This document shows, in pieces, positions 1-6,668 of a stretch of DNA of 13,109 bases. The notes under the pieces were generated by a model, which was given only the letters and a program-made list of their open reading frames with translations, had not been told where the DNA came from and did no database searches. Every line of letters begins with the position of its first letter. The first letter of the stretch is position 1. Source of the stretch: Clostridiales bacterium (lineage in GTDB: Bacteria > Bacillota_A > Clostridia > Saccharofermentanales > Saccharofermentanaceae); assembly GCA_017649745.1 (NCBI GenBank), contig JAGCGE010000088.1, positions 1-13,109 on the forward strand. The letters are read 5' to 3'. A program made the translations under genes and the position numbers.

Positions 1-298
1 CCGTGAAATAAACCCCAAAGGAATTCTCGTTCTGATGACTGATATATTTCGGCTCGTAATCCTCCTGATACACGCCGATCATGCCGTTGCCGTCCGTATA
101 GTACGAATGAATCTCACTCTCAGGATCGATCTTTGTCAGGTGGATCTTCTCCCACCTCTTGATTATCGCGTCCCTGTTGAACTCAGTAGTGGGGAGATCA
201 GCTTTAACATAAAATGTGACGACTATCGCAGCGGAAATACACAAAACTGCGATCAGGACCTTAAACCAAATAGGCTCCGTGTTAGAATTCTTCATCAT
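1..298 (-). CDS. Membrane-anchored protein of unknown function, N-terminal part
   Basis: I do not recognise this gene. It is open through the left edge of the window, so only about the first 99 residues are visible. It starts MMKNSNTEPIWFKVL, has one hydrophobic segment at about residues 11-30, and then a hydrophilic region rich in charged and Tyr residues that would lie outside the membrane. There is no lipobox Cys, so it looks like an uncleaved signal anchor with an extracytoplasmic domain. The start is chosen from a GGGAG ribosome binding site at 306-310; either of two adjacent ATG codons (298 or 295) could be used. An extended -10 box lies just upstream. A gene is likely, its function is unknown. 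Confidence 0.6.
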   Translation of the reverse strand, partial: MMKNSNTEPIWFKVLIAVLCISAAIVVTFYVKADLPTTEFNRDAIIKRWEKIHLTKIDPESEIHSYYTDGNGMIGVYQEDYEPKYISHQNENSFGVYFT

Positions 299-335
299 GT
301 CATTTCTCCCAAAAAAATATCCCCAAACTATGTTG

Positions 336-344
336 ATTCTACCA
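336..344 (-). promoter_or_regulatory. Extended -10 promoter candidate for the left-edge gene
   Basis: Read on the minus strand the bases are TGGTAGAAT, a TGn-type extended -10 with TAGAAT as the hexamer. It lies about 38 bases before the ATG at 298. No good -35 hexamer is visible at 16-18 bp, which is typical when a TGn extension is present. This is a sequence-pattern call only. Confidence 0.35.
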
Positions 345-416
345 CAGTCCGGGGAACATTATTTTGTCTTTACATCCGTTTTAGCCTTTCCATAAAATAC
401 TGCTTTGATCAATGAA

Positions 417-491
417 TTACAGGCCTTGAATAAGCTCTCTGCTCTTCTTCCAAAACTTACTTGCATTTCTTTGGTTTTTCCCCGATTTCAT
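417..491 (-). CDS. Possible small basic peptide (24 residues)
   Basis: A short reading frame, read on the minus strand, starts at 491 and encodes a 24-residue Lys/Arg-rich peptide (starts MKSGKNQRN, contains KFWKKSREL). No family is recognised. The support is its signals: a strong GGAGGAG ribosome binding site lies 3-5 bases before the ATG (about 495-501), and a TTGTCA/TATCTT promoter with a 17-bp spacer lies upstream (525-553). It sits between the terminator of the ABC operon and the left-edge gene and points the same way. It could also be a chance ORF or the remnant of a larger gene. No hydrophobic segment is seen, so it is not an obvious toxin or secreted peptide. Confidence 0.35.
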   Translation of the reverse strand: MKSGKNQRNASKFWKKSRELIQGL

Positions 492-524
492 ACACTCCTC
501 CAACACATCCTTTATTTACTTTCC

Positions 525-553
525 AAGATACTATGATTACCATAACTTGACAA
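525..553 (-). promoter_or_regulatory. Sigma-A-type promoter candidate before the small ORF
   Basis: On the minus strand, TTGTCA (548-553) is followed by a 17-bp spacer and TATCTT (525-530). The -35 lies inside a 13-bp palindrome, AACTTG-A-CAAGTT at 544-556 read on the plus strand, which could be an operator. The same -10 hexamer TATCTT occurs in the promoter of the TetR gene of this window. Confidence 0.35.
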
Positions 554-579
554 GTTCTTAGGTATTTGGAGAGCATAAT

Positions 580-614
580 AACAGGCAACTTTTGTTCTCC
601 AAAAGCTGCCTGTT
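580..614 (-). terminator. Intrinsic terminator of the ABC exporter operon
   Basis: Arms at 580-594 and 600-614 form a 15-bp stem with a 5-base loop. In minus-strand RNA the single non-Watson-Crick position is a G-U wobble, so the whole stem pairs; in plus-strand RNA the same position is an A-C mismatch. The hairpin begins about 33 bases after the last stop codon of the ABC operon. The U-tract after the stem is weak, so termination efficiency is uncertain. The outer stem AACAGGCA/TGCCTGTT is the same as in the terminator at 4470-4505. Confidence 0.6.
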
Positions 615-646
615 AAGTTTTCTCTTCACTTCTCTATGTCTATTTC

Positions 647-1468
647 TTATGATCCCGTGAAATCATATCTCTTCACGCCAAGGAGCCAAAACTTGTAGCT
701 CAAAAAGAAAAACAATAAACCAATAAGCGGCGACAGATACGTAAGCATCGGAATGTTATCAGGCTCGAGAAGTATCAGGCTCGGATAATACGCGACAAAC
801 GCGATCGGAATGATAAAGGTAAAAAGGATCCTGAATATCCCGCTGAAGATGTTCGTCGGATACTTCGCGAAGTCCTTGAACCTGAACATGATGACCATGA
901 CATATCCCGATCCCCTGATCCAAAAGCACGTCGAAGCAGCCGCATTCATGATGGCGATCATAAAAAGCGATGCGGTAAAAAGAAACACGATGAGCTTAAC
1001 TATCGCCATGAACGTCACCGGAATCCCGATGTGGCTCCACGCGAACACCAGCGTTCCTATTCCGAACGCCAGCTGTCCCAATCCTTTCACGTCAAAGACC
1101 TCAGATATGAAGTAGAAAAACACGTTGATCGGCCTAAAGCAGTACTTAATAAAATCGCCAGATTCCACCGCATATCTCAACGACCAGTTGTTATCAAAGA
1201 AACACTGCACCGGCGTCAGCGACACCAGCGTGAATCCGTACAAAAACAGCATGTGGTAGTAGTCCCAACCGTTGATGGTCGGAAAGTTCTTGAAAAGGAT
1301 CATGAACGTGATAAAGCCCGACAGGTTTACCATGATCATTCCGAATGTTGAAATCACGAAGTCCGCGCGGTAGCTCATCTTGCTCTTCAGGTCCTGCACC
1401 AGGATCTTCCTGTAGATGCTCAAGTAGAACTTCAGCCCGCGTCTCCTTCTTTTCTCAGTTCTTCCCAT
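647..1468 (-). CDS. ABC-2 family exporter permease (second permease subunit)
   Basis: This is a membrane subunit of an ABC exporter in the ABC2_membrane_6 (DUF990, COG3694-like) family, 273 residues, the usual length. A basic N-terminus (RTEKRRRRG) is followed by about six hydrophobic segments. Family hallmarks are an SGDFIKYCFRPINVFF-like cytoplasmic stretch after the second membrane segment and the late FIIPIAFVAYYPSLILLE segment. It starts 4 bases after the stop of the preceding permease, and its ribosome binding site (GGAGG) lies within that gene's last codons, so translation is probably coupled. It should form a heterodimer with the other permease and be driven by the ATPase at 2279-3220. 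Members of this three-gene set have been linked to export of toxic cations or drugs, but the substrate here cannot be read from sequence. Confidence 0.85.
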   Translation of the reverse strand: MGRTEKRRRRGLKFYLSIYRKILVQDLKSKMSYRADFVISTFGMIMVNLSGFITFMILFKNFPTINGWDYYHMLFLYGFTLVSLTPVQCFFDNNWSLRYAVESGDFIKYCFRPINVFFYFISEVFDVKGLGQLAFGIGTLVFAWSHIGIPVTFMAIVKLIVFLFTASLFMIAIMNAAASTCFWIRGSGYVMVIMFRFKDFAKYPTNIFSGIFRILFTFIIPIAFVAYYPSLILLEPDNIPMLTYLSPLIGLLFFFLSYKFWLLGVKRYDFTGS

Positions 1469-1472
1469 TGTA

Positions 1473-2282
1473 TCAGCCTCCGTTCACGGTGATTCTCTTC
1501 ACCGAGTGGTTCCAGAATAATGTGCTAAGTATCGTGAGTACGACAGCCCACCCCAGCTGCAGTCCCAAAAGTGTAAGAAGTCCCCTTGGTGTATCCGACC
1601 CGTTTTTTCGAAGAAGGACAGTAAGAGGGATGTCATAGACCGCACGGAATGGTAAAAATTGTACTATTTTTCGAAAAGTCTCAGGAAAAAAAGCCAGAGG
1701 GATCGAAGCGCCCGAAAGCAGCAGAACTATCGTCTCTTTAACAATGTTAATTCCCCAAGTCGACTCCGTATAAAGGCAGATCGTCGCGACCGACATCTCA
1801 ATATTGAAATTTACGACTAGCGCGAGCACCGTCGAGATCACAAAATAAAGAAGGTTTGATCCCATCGGGATCGCGCCGTGTGTGACGATCATGACGACCA
1901 CGAAAGTCGGCAGGAATGACAGCAGAAAAAGTACCACATGGCTTCCGGAATAACTCCAGAACATGTAGCTCTTGTACTTCATCGGCTTCAAAAGATCCAG
2001 GATGATCTTGCCCGACTGGATCGACCTGCTCATGTCCCAGACAACGAACATCTCCAGAAAATTAAACAGCGCCGTCGCGAGGATCAGATAGATCATCGTG
2101 TCCGTGAACGACATCCCGTTTACGACTTCAACGCCTGACGACGCGTAAATGGACTTCCACAAAAAATACACGAGGACCAGGTATATGAGGTTTCCGAACA
2201 GTGTCACGGCAGTGCCCAGACGGAACTGCAAGGATTCCGTTATGCCTGCACGCGTTAGAGCAATGCATCTTCTTAAGGTCAT
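1473..2282 (-). CDS. ABC-2 family exporter permease (first permease subunit)
   Basis: This 269-residue membrane protein with about six hydrophobic segments belongs to the companion permease family (COG4587-like, ABC-2 superfamily). Recognisable features are the SGKIILDLLKPMKYK stretch after the second membrane segment, which resembles the SGD..RP stretch of its partner, and FRAVYDIPLTVLL near the C-terminus. Its ATG overlaps the TGA of the ATPase gene in an ATGA arrangement (2279-2282), a classical sign of translational coupling and equal subunit supply. ATPase, COG4587-like and COG3694-like permease in this order is the standard arrangement for the family. The transport direction is export by family knowledge; the substrate is unknown. 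Confidence 0.85.
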   Translation of the reverse strand: MTLRRCIALTRAGITESLQFRLGTAVTLFGNLIYLVLVYFLWKSIYASSGVEVVNGMSFTDTMIYLILATALFNFLEMFVVWDMSRSIQSGKIILDLLKPMKYKSYMFWSYSGSHVVLFLLSFLPTFVVVMIVTHGAIPMGSNLLYFVISTVLALVVNFNIEMSVATICLYTESTWGINIVKETIVLLLSGASIPLAFFPETFRKIVQFLPFRAVYDIPLTVLLRKNGSDTPRGLLTLLGLQLGWAVVLTILSTLFWNHSVKRITVNGG

Positions 2283-3220
2283 GCCGCGCCTCCTTCGTAG
2301 ATCTTCTTGATAACCTCTTCAGTAGAGATGTCCTGAAGTTCGATATCCTTGATCCTCTGTTCTTTCTGCTTCTTTGTGATGATCTCCATGATGTCGGTCT
2401 TGCTCTCGTCAATGACCATCTCTTCCCACGTGTCATCCGCGAGCTTAAGTCTTAACGTCCTATAAGAACCAAAGTACGACTTAAGGTGGGAAATATCATT
2501 GTCGTAGATCTTCTCGCCCTTATCGATGATTACTACTCTCTTACAGAGGGCATCAACGTCTCCCATGTCGTGGGTAGTAAGGATAACCGTAGTCTTCTTT
2601 TCCTTATTTAGTCCCAAGATGAGCTCTCGTATCTTCGCCTTCATGGACACGTCCAGACCGATGGTCGGCTCATCAAGAAATACCGTAGCCGGATTATGCA
2701 AAAATGCTGCCAGGATATCGCTTAATGTCCTTTGTCCGAGCGACATCTGTCGTACCGGTTTATTAAGGATCGGTTCGATATCAACAAGGCTTCTGTAAAG
2801 CTCCATCATGTCGTCGTAATCTTTCTTGTCCACAAGGTAGATGTCCCTCAAAAGCTTAAAGGATTCCACCAACGGCAGCGACCACCAAAGCTGACTTCTC
2901 TGTCCGAAAACAACACCGATGTTCTCGCAGTTTCTGGTCCTGTCCTTATAAGGTACCGTACCGTTTACGATGATCTCTCCTGATGTCGGTTCCAGTACTC
3001 CTGTCATCATCTTTATCGTTGTTGATTTGCCTGCGCCGTTAGGTCCGAGGTATCCGATGATCTCGCCTCTGTTGATGGAAAGAGAAACATCTTTTACGGC
3101 AGACACGACTTTATAATCACGGGAGAAAAGATCTCTTATACTTCCCTTCAATCCTTCGTGACGATTTAAGACTTTGAAGTCCTTACAAACGTTCTTCATT
3201 ACGATGATCTGATCTGACAT
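2279..3220 (-). CDS. ABC exporter ATP-binding protein (COG4586-like)
   Basis: This is the cytoplasmic ATPase that powers the two ABC-2 permeases encoded directly downstream. With the start chosen here it has 313 residues. Motifs in order are Walker A GPNGAGKS (about 59-66), a Q-loop Gln in FGQRSQLWW (about 107), signature SLGQR (about 160-164) in place of LSGGQ, Walker B VFLDEP (about 180-185), and H-loop TTHD (His about 217). The SLGQR signature and the DEPTIGLDV run are typical of the COG4586 type paired with DUF990 permeases. The frame is open up to 3313, but the ATG at 3220 (protein start MSDQIIVMKN) is preferred because AAAGGA lies 9 bases before it (3230-3235) and the promoter -10 lies at 3285-3290, which would fall inside a longer gene. 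It is divergent from an AraC regulator. Confidence 0.9.
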   Translation of the reverse strand: MSDQIIVMKNVCKDFKVLNRHEGLKGSIRDLFSRDYKVVSAVKDVSLSINRGEIIGYLGPNGAGKSTTIKMMTGVLEPTSGEIIVNGTVPYKDRTRNCENIGVVFGQRSQLWWSLPLVESFKLLRDIYLVDKKDYDDMMELYRSLVDIEPILNKPVRQMSLGQRTLSDILAAFLHNPATVFLDEPTIGLDVSMKAKIRELILGLNKEKKTTVILTTHDMGDVDALCKRVVIIDKGEKIYDNDISHLKSYFGSYRTLRLKLADDTWEEMVIDESKTDIMEIITKKQKEQRIKDIELQDISTEEVIKKIYEGGAA

Positions 3221-3240
3221 TTCACTCATTCCTTTCGGTC

Positions 3241-3269
3241 TTGACTGTTTTCTTGACACCAAGTATATT
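3241..3269 (+). promoter_or_regulatory. Promoter of the AraC-family regulator gene
   Basis: TTGACT (3241-3246), a 17-bp spacer and TATATT (3264-3269) form a good sigma-A-type promoter pointing toward the regulator, with a leader of about 100 bases. The inverted repeat at 3312-3345 would lie in this leader, downstream of the start, where a bound regulator could repress its own gene while it activates the divergent exporter operon. Confidence 0.5.
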
Positions 3270-3284
3270 GTAAGAAAAACGCAG

Positions 3285-3313
3285 ATTATAGGTTGTTTTT
3301 TCCAGTTTTTCAT
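3285..3313 (-). promoter_or_regulatory. Promoter of the ABC exporter operon
   Basis: On the minus strand a perfect -10 TATAAT lies at 3285-3290. At a 17-bp spacing the -35 position (3308-3313) reads ATGAAA, a poor match to TTGACA. A good -10 with a poor -35, and an inverted repeat beginning at the -35, is what an activator-dependent promoter usually looks like. The leader before the ribosome binding site is about 45 bases. Confidence 0.55.
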
Positions 3314-3345
3314 AACAATCTTACAGACTTATGGAAGATTGTTAT
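3312..3345. promoter_or_regulatory. Inverted-repeat operator between the ABC operon and the AraC gene
   Basis: A perfect 11-bp inverted repeat, ATAACAATCTT (3312-3322) and AAGATTGTTAT (3335-3345), is separated by 12 bases. Half-site centres are about 23 bp apart, roughly two helical turns, suitable for a dimeric regulator on one DNA face. The repeat starts at the weak -35 of the exporter promoter and is centred about 50 bp upstream of its predicted start, a usual position for an activator. Binding by the adjacent AraC-family protein is an inference from position. Confidence 0.55.
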
Positions 3346-3374
3346 TGTTTTCGAGAGAAAGGAACAAAATCGTT

Positions 3375-4343
3375 ATGAATCGTGATGTAATGGGTTTGAT
3401 CGTAAAAAGAGAGGACGGATCCGAGATCGTCAACTACGACGACGCGTCATTTCCTTCCTATATTTTTGACGGCTGGGTCGCTCCGAAAGTCACCTGGGAG
3501 AGGGTTCCGCACTTCCATGAAGATGTCGAGATCGTGTCCGTTACTTCAGGCAACATGGCTTACTCCGTTAACGGCAAGACGCTGATGCTTCATGCGGGTG
3601 ACACCATCTTTGTCAACTCGAATCAGATCCACTACAGCATGGCAATGGACGGCGAGTGCGCCAAATACGTGATCTTTATCGCGCACCCTGACATCCTGAA
3701 TTCGTCCTTGCAGGTGCAGCTGTCGGCGCTTCTGCCTATCATCAGCAACCCTGATCTTCCGTACCTCCGATTCAGGGATATAAATCGCGACACGGAAGAG
3801 ATCTATAAACTCGTGACCGGGCTTCCTGCCATAAAGCACGACCCGTTTCAGGTTACGAAGAATTTCTTTCTGATCTGGGAGATCATCATGAGACAGAGTG
3901 CGACGATCGGTGCTCTTGAGCAGAAAGAAAATTCCGACTCGCACATGCAGGTGTTTAAGACCATGATGTACTTTATCCAGAGGGAATACTCCCACACGAT
4001 CACGCTCGACCAGATCGCACAAAGCGGCAACATCAGCAAGTCCCTTTGCAACAATCTCTTCAAGCAGTATGTCGAAGAATCTCCGATAAACTACCTCCTC
4101 CATTTCCGCTGCCGAAAGGTCGCAGAATACTTAAGGATGGGAAATCACAGCCTGACAGAGATAGCCTCCCTCACGGGTTTTTGCGGTGTCAGCTATATGT
4201 CAGAGACATTCAAGAAGTTCTTCGGAAGTTCTCCCCGCGAGTACAAAAAGAAGTGGACAAACATCGCTGCCGAAGAAGCAGCCGCCATGCTCGAGAGAGA
4301 AAAGAAAGAACAAGGTCTTAGTCTGCTAATCGCAGAAGAGTAA
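3375..4343 (+). CDS. AraC-family transcriptional regulator
   Basis: This is a two-domain regulator of 322 residues. The N-terminal part contains a cupin-type sensing domain of the AraC_binding kind, with PHFHEDVEIV at about residues 45-54 and the LHAGDTIFVNSNQIHY run that closes the barrel. The C-terminal 95 or so residues (about 199-293) are a double helix-turn-helix of the AraC/XylS type: ITLDQIAQSGNISKSLCNNLFK is the first helix-turn-helix and SLTEIASLTGFCGVSYMSETFKKFFG the second, followed by SPREYKKKW. The reading frame is open from 3339 by a TTG, but the ATG at 3375 has AAAGGA 11 bases upstream and is preferred; ATG 3390 is also possible. It is divergent from the ABC exporter operon and probably regulates it through the inverted repeat between them. 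The ligand is unknown. Confidence 0.88.
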   Translation: MNRDVMGLIVKREDGSEIVNYDDASFPSYIFDGWVAPKVTWERVPHFHEDVEIVSVTSGNMAYSVNGKTLMLHAGDTIFVNSNQIHYSMAMDGECAKYVIFIAHPDILNSSLQVQLSALLPIISNPDLPYLRFRDINRDTEEIYKLVTGLPAIKHDPFQVTKNFFLIWEIIMRQSATIGALEQKENSDSHMQVFKTMMYFIQREYSHTITLDQIAQSGNISKSLCNNLFKQYVEESPINYLLHFRCRKVAEYLRMGNHSLTEIASLTGFCGVSYMSETFKKFFGSSPREYKKKWTNIAAEEAAAMLEREKKEQGLSLLIAEE

Positions 4344-4383
4344 TCAAGGGGTCTATTTTCCTTTATTCTTTATTGTGCCTTTG

Positions 4384-4458
4384 AAATCCAACCTCAGGTT
4401 GGAAAAACAGACAAAAGCAGAAATCCAACCTTATTCAACCAAGGTTTTTACTGGATTT
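4384..4458. repeat. Two copies of a TCCAACC palindromic repeat
   Basis: Copy one, at 4387-4403, is a perfect palindrome of 8-bp arms, TCCAACCT and AGGTTGGA, around one base. Copy two starts at 4424 with the same AAATCCAACCT word but is part of a larger nested inverted repeat, where AAATCCA at 4421-4427 pairs with TGGATTT at 4452-4458 and AACCTT with AAGGTT inside. The starts are 37 bp apart. The same word occurs five times near 12733-12958. The pair lies between the AraC stop codon and the bidirectional terminator, outside any gene. Confidence 0.6.
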
Positions 4459-4469
4459 AAGGCACAAAA

Positions 4470-4505
4470 AAACAGGCACCCACAAACTCTAAAGGGTGCC
4501 TGTTT
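4470..4505. terminator. Bidirectional intrinsic terminator
   Basis: A perfect 12-bp stem, AAACAGGCACCC (4470-4481) and GGGTGCCTGTTT (4494-4505), has a 12-base loop. On the plus strand it is followed by TTTATTTA; on the minus strand by a run of T residues. It lies between the convergent AraC gene and the small heat-shock gene and can end both transcripts. Confidence 0.85.
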
Positions 4506-4531
4506 ATTTACTTACTTGTATGTGCCTGGAC

Positions 4532-4978
4532 TTAGCCTTCTATGGCGATCGTGTTGTTACCCGGAAGAGGTTTAAGTTCCTTCTTCGGGATGCAGAGCCT
4601 CAGAACGCCGTCTTCGAATTTGGCCTTAACATCTTCGACCTTTACCTGGTCACCGACATAGAAGCTTCGCTGCATAGCACCGGAGTACCTCTCCTGACGG
4701 ATGATCTTGCCGTGCTTATCTTTCTTCTCGGTGTCATGTCCCTTCGACGCACTGATGGTCATGTAGCCGTCTTCAAGCTTGACGTTGATCTGATCTTTCT
4801 TGAAGCCCGGAAGATCCATCTCCAGCTCATAGGTCTCGTCTGTCTCGTGAACATCGGTCTTCATCATGTGCTGCGCATTCTTGCCGTACAATTTCTTATC
4901 GATGTTAGCGAGCTCGTGTGTAGGAAAACCCCAAAAATCATCAAACAAGTTTTCTCCAAAAATACCGGACATCAACAT
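4532..4978 (-). CDS. hsp20: Small heat-shock protein, Hsp20/alpha-crystallin family
   Basis: This is an ATP-independent holding chaperone that binds unfolding proteins in the cytoplasm and forms oligomers. Its 148 residues are the normal length. A short N-terminal arm with FGENLFDDFWGF (7-18) precedes the alpha-crystallin domain at about 41-133, which includes ELEMDLPGFKKDQINVKLED, and the A-x4-GVL box in KAKFEDGVLRL (about 118-128). The C-terminal tail has the I-x-I dimer-docking motif as IAI (144-146). The start is set by AAAGGAG (4987-4993) 8 bases before the ATG. The gene stands alone with its own promoter overlapping a CIRCE element, so it is likely repressed by HrcA and induced by heat or protein-folding stress. 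It converges with the AraC gene at a shared terminator. Confidence 0.93.
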   Translation of the reverse strand: MLMSGIFGENLFDDFWGFPTHELANIDKKLYGKNAQHMMKTDVHETDETYELEMDLPGFKKDQINVKLEDGYMTISASKGHDTEKKDKHGKIIRQERYSGAMQRSFYVGDQVKVEDVKAKFEDGVLRLCIPKKELKPLPGNNTIAIEG

Positions 4979-5063
4979 AATATCATCTCCTTTGAAATGT
5001 TGTTATCCGAGCATCGGGGCGGAGGTCTTGATCTATTGATCTTCGTTCCTTTGTTCTGACCAC

Positions 5064-5091
5064 ATTATAGACCCGAAATTAGCACTGTCAA
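5064..5091 (-). promoter_or_regulatory. Consensus promoter of the small heat-shock gene
   Basis: On the minus strand a perfect TTGACA (5086-5091), a 16-bp spacer and a perfect TATAAT (5064-5069) form a strong sigma-A promoter. The -35 lies inside the CIRCE element, so repressor and RNA polymerase would compete directly. The leader before the ATG is about 80 bases. Confidence 0.85.
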
Positions 5092-5105
5092 GGTGAGAGT
5101 GCTAA
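5079..5105. promoter_or_regulatory. CIRCE element (HrcA operator)
   Basis: TTAGCACTG (5079-5087), nine bases, then GAGTGCTAA (5097-5105). The CIRCE consensus is TTAGCACTC-N9-GAGTGCTAA, so there is one mismatch, at the inner base of the left arm, and the 9-base spacer is exact. HrcA binds this site in Bacillota and usually controls groES-groEL and dnaK operons; here it sits in front of an hsp20 gene. hrcA itself is not in this window. Confidence 0.9.
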
Positions 5106-5188
5106 TCAAAAGTAACCAAGTTCGAAGGCTGTTTTTTGTGCACTTTTTGACGCTCCGGCCTGGTTTTACGGAACTATAATATGTGGGG

Positions 5189-6655
5189 TTACACTTCGCG
5201 GGAAGCCGGTATCTCGTAGGACCACGGCATGATCTGCTCGAACTTGTGAGCCACCGCGAAAACGTCCTCGTCCCTGAACTTCTTTCCAATGATCTGCATA
5301 CCGACCGGCAAGCCCTTGCTGTTAAGTCCGCACGGGATCGACGCCGCAGGATTTCCCGTAAAGTTCTCGAAGAAAGTCTCGCAAAATCCGATGATCTGCT
5401 CCACTTCCTTTCCGTTCACGGTCTTAGGTCCCTTGGTGTTTCTGTCATCTGCGTTCTTTACAGGGGAACATATCGTCACAGGTGATATCAGTATATCGTA
5501 CTTATCGAAAACATCCTGCTGATTATCAAGTATCTCAGTCCTCATGTCATTGAAGTAGCGATAGTCCATGACTGTCGAATTAAAAGCGACATCATTCCAG
5601 TAGATGAACTCCTCAGGAAGTTCGTCTCTGTGGTCCTTAAGGATGTCGAATCCTTCCCTTCTCCACATCTCCATATCGATGGATGTGTCGATGGAGATAC
5701 TCCTGCACCACAGCTCCGCGAATTCGTTGGAGGTGTGCTTGAAGTTGAACTTGACTTCGTCGACTTTTGCACCTGCAAGTTCAAGTTTCAGTGCGGCATT
5801 CTTGACGATGGTCTTGATCTCTTCTTCGACAGGAAAGATCCCGAAATCGTAAGTGAAAGCGATCTTCCAATCGGTGATAGGTCTTTGCATGAGAACAGTA
5901 AAATCCTTCTTGCCGTGATCAAGGCTGAGCGGATCTCTGGGATCATACTGGGCCATGTAGTTGAGCATTACGGCACTGTCTTCAACGGTCTTTGTGATGG
6001 CGCCGTTAAAGCAGTAAGGATGTGTTGCTGTCCAGCCGTCAGGACGGCAGACGCTCGGGATGGTTCCGACTGACGCTTTGAAGCCGAAGCAGCCGCACCA
6101 GGCTGACGGGATACGGATGGATCCGCCGCCGTCGGAGCCTTCACCTAAGAGGATGAGGCCGTCGGCAACTGCGGCTGCGGAGCCGCCTGACGAACCGCCG
6201 GAATTGTATTCGGTATTGAACGGTGTGGATGTAGGACCGTAAAGCTTGTTGTCGCAGGTTCCCCTGAATGCGAAAGCAGGTGCGTTCGTTTTTCCGATCG
6301 CGATGGCGCCCGCTTTTTCGGCGGCCTTGCAGAACATGGAATCTTCAGGGTCGATGCGGATGAGGGACTTAACGCCACCGTGGGAATTGGACCAACCCTT
6401 TTTCGAGGGGAGGAAATCCTTAAGAGCCATGGGAACGCCGCACAAAGGACCGACGGATCCGCCGGACTTGAGCTTTTGCTCGAGCTTGGCGGCCTCGATA
6501 AGGGCCTCGTCGATCTTGGTGTATGTGAAGGCGTTGATGCTCGGATTGCGTGTCTCGATCCTCCGGGCAAAATAGTTGATGACTTCGGTCGGGGACACCT
6601 CGCCGTTTTGGACGAGACGGCCGAGTGCGACTGCTGACAATTCTTCAAGTTTCAT
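5189..6655 (-). CDS. Amidase-signature family hydrolase
   Basis: A cytoplasmic hydrolase of the amidase signature superfamily, which includes GatA, fatty acid amide hydrolase and many uncharacterised amidases. Its 488 residues are the standard length. The Ser-cisSer-Lys triad is complete by alignment of motifs: Lys79 in GVPMALKD, cis-Ser155 in GGSSGGS, and nucleophile Ser179 in DGGGSIRIP, with the family spacing of 24 residues between the two Ser. Acyl-amide cleavage is expected but the substrate is not visible; no GatB or GatC partner is nearby, so a role as the Glu-tRNA amidotransferase subunit is unlikely. It starts 13 bases after the stop of the VUT transporter gene, and its G-rich ribosome binding site overlaps that stop, so the two are co-transcribed. 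No clear terminator follows it. Confidence 0.9.
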   Translation of the reverse strand: MKLEELSAVALGRLVQNGEVSPTEVINYFARRIETRNPSINAFTYTKIDEALIEAAKLEQKLKSGGSVGPLCGVPMALKDFLPSKKGWSNSHGGVKSLIRIDPEDSMFCKAAEKAGAIAIGKTNAPAFAFRGTCDNKLYGPTSTPFNTEYNSGGSSGGSAAAVADGLILLGEGSDGGGSIRIPSAWCGCFGFKASVGTIPSVCRPDGWTATHPYCFNGAITKTVEDSAVMLNYMAQYDPRDPLSLDHGKKDFTVLMQRPITDWKIAFTYDFGIFPVEEEIKTIVKNAALKLELAGAKVDEVKFNFKHTSNEFAELWCRSISIDTSIDMEMWRREGFDILKDHRDELPEEFIYWNDVAFNSTVMDYRYFNDMRTEILDNQQDVFDKYDILISPVTICSPVKNADDRNTKGPKTVNGKEVEQIIGFCETFFENFTGNPAASIPCGLNSKGLPVGMQIIGKKFRDEDVFAVAHKFEQIMPWSYEIPASREV

Positions 6656-6668
6656 AGGGCTGCCCCCC

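Noticed and set aside
35..415. 126-residue ORF on the plus strand at the left edge
   Set aside because: It is opposite the membrane-anchored gene, which has a ribosome binding site and a sensible protein; the plus-strand frame has neither.
3221..3313. Longer ABC ATPase start at 3313
   Set aside because: The extra 31 residues would cover the promoter -10, the ribosome binding site lies before 3220, and the family starts near the MSDQI residues.
5189..6655. GatA subunit of Glu-tRNA amidotransferase
   Set aside because: No gatB or gatC nearby; neighbours are a transporter and an hsp20 gene; the motif set fits amidases in general.
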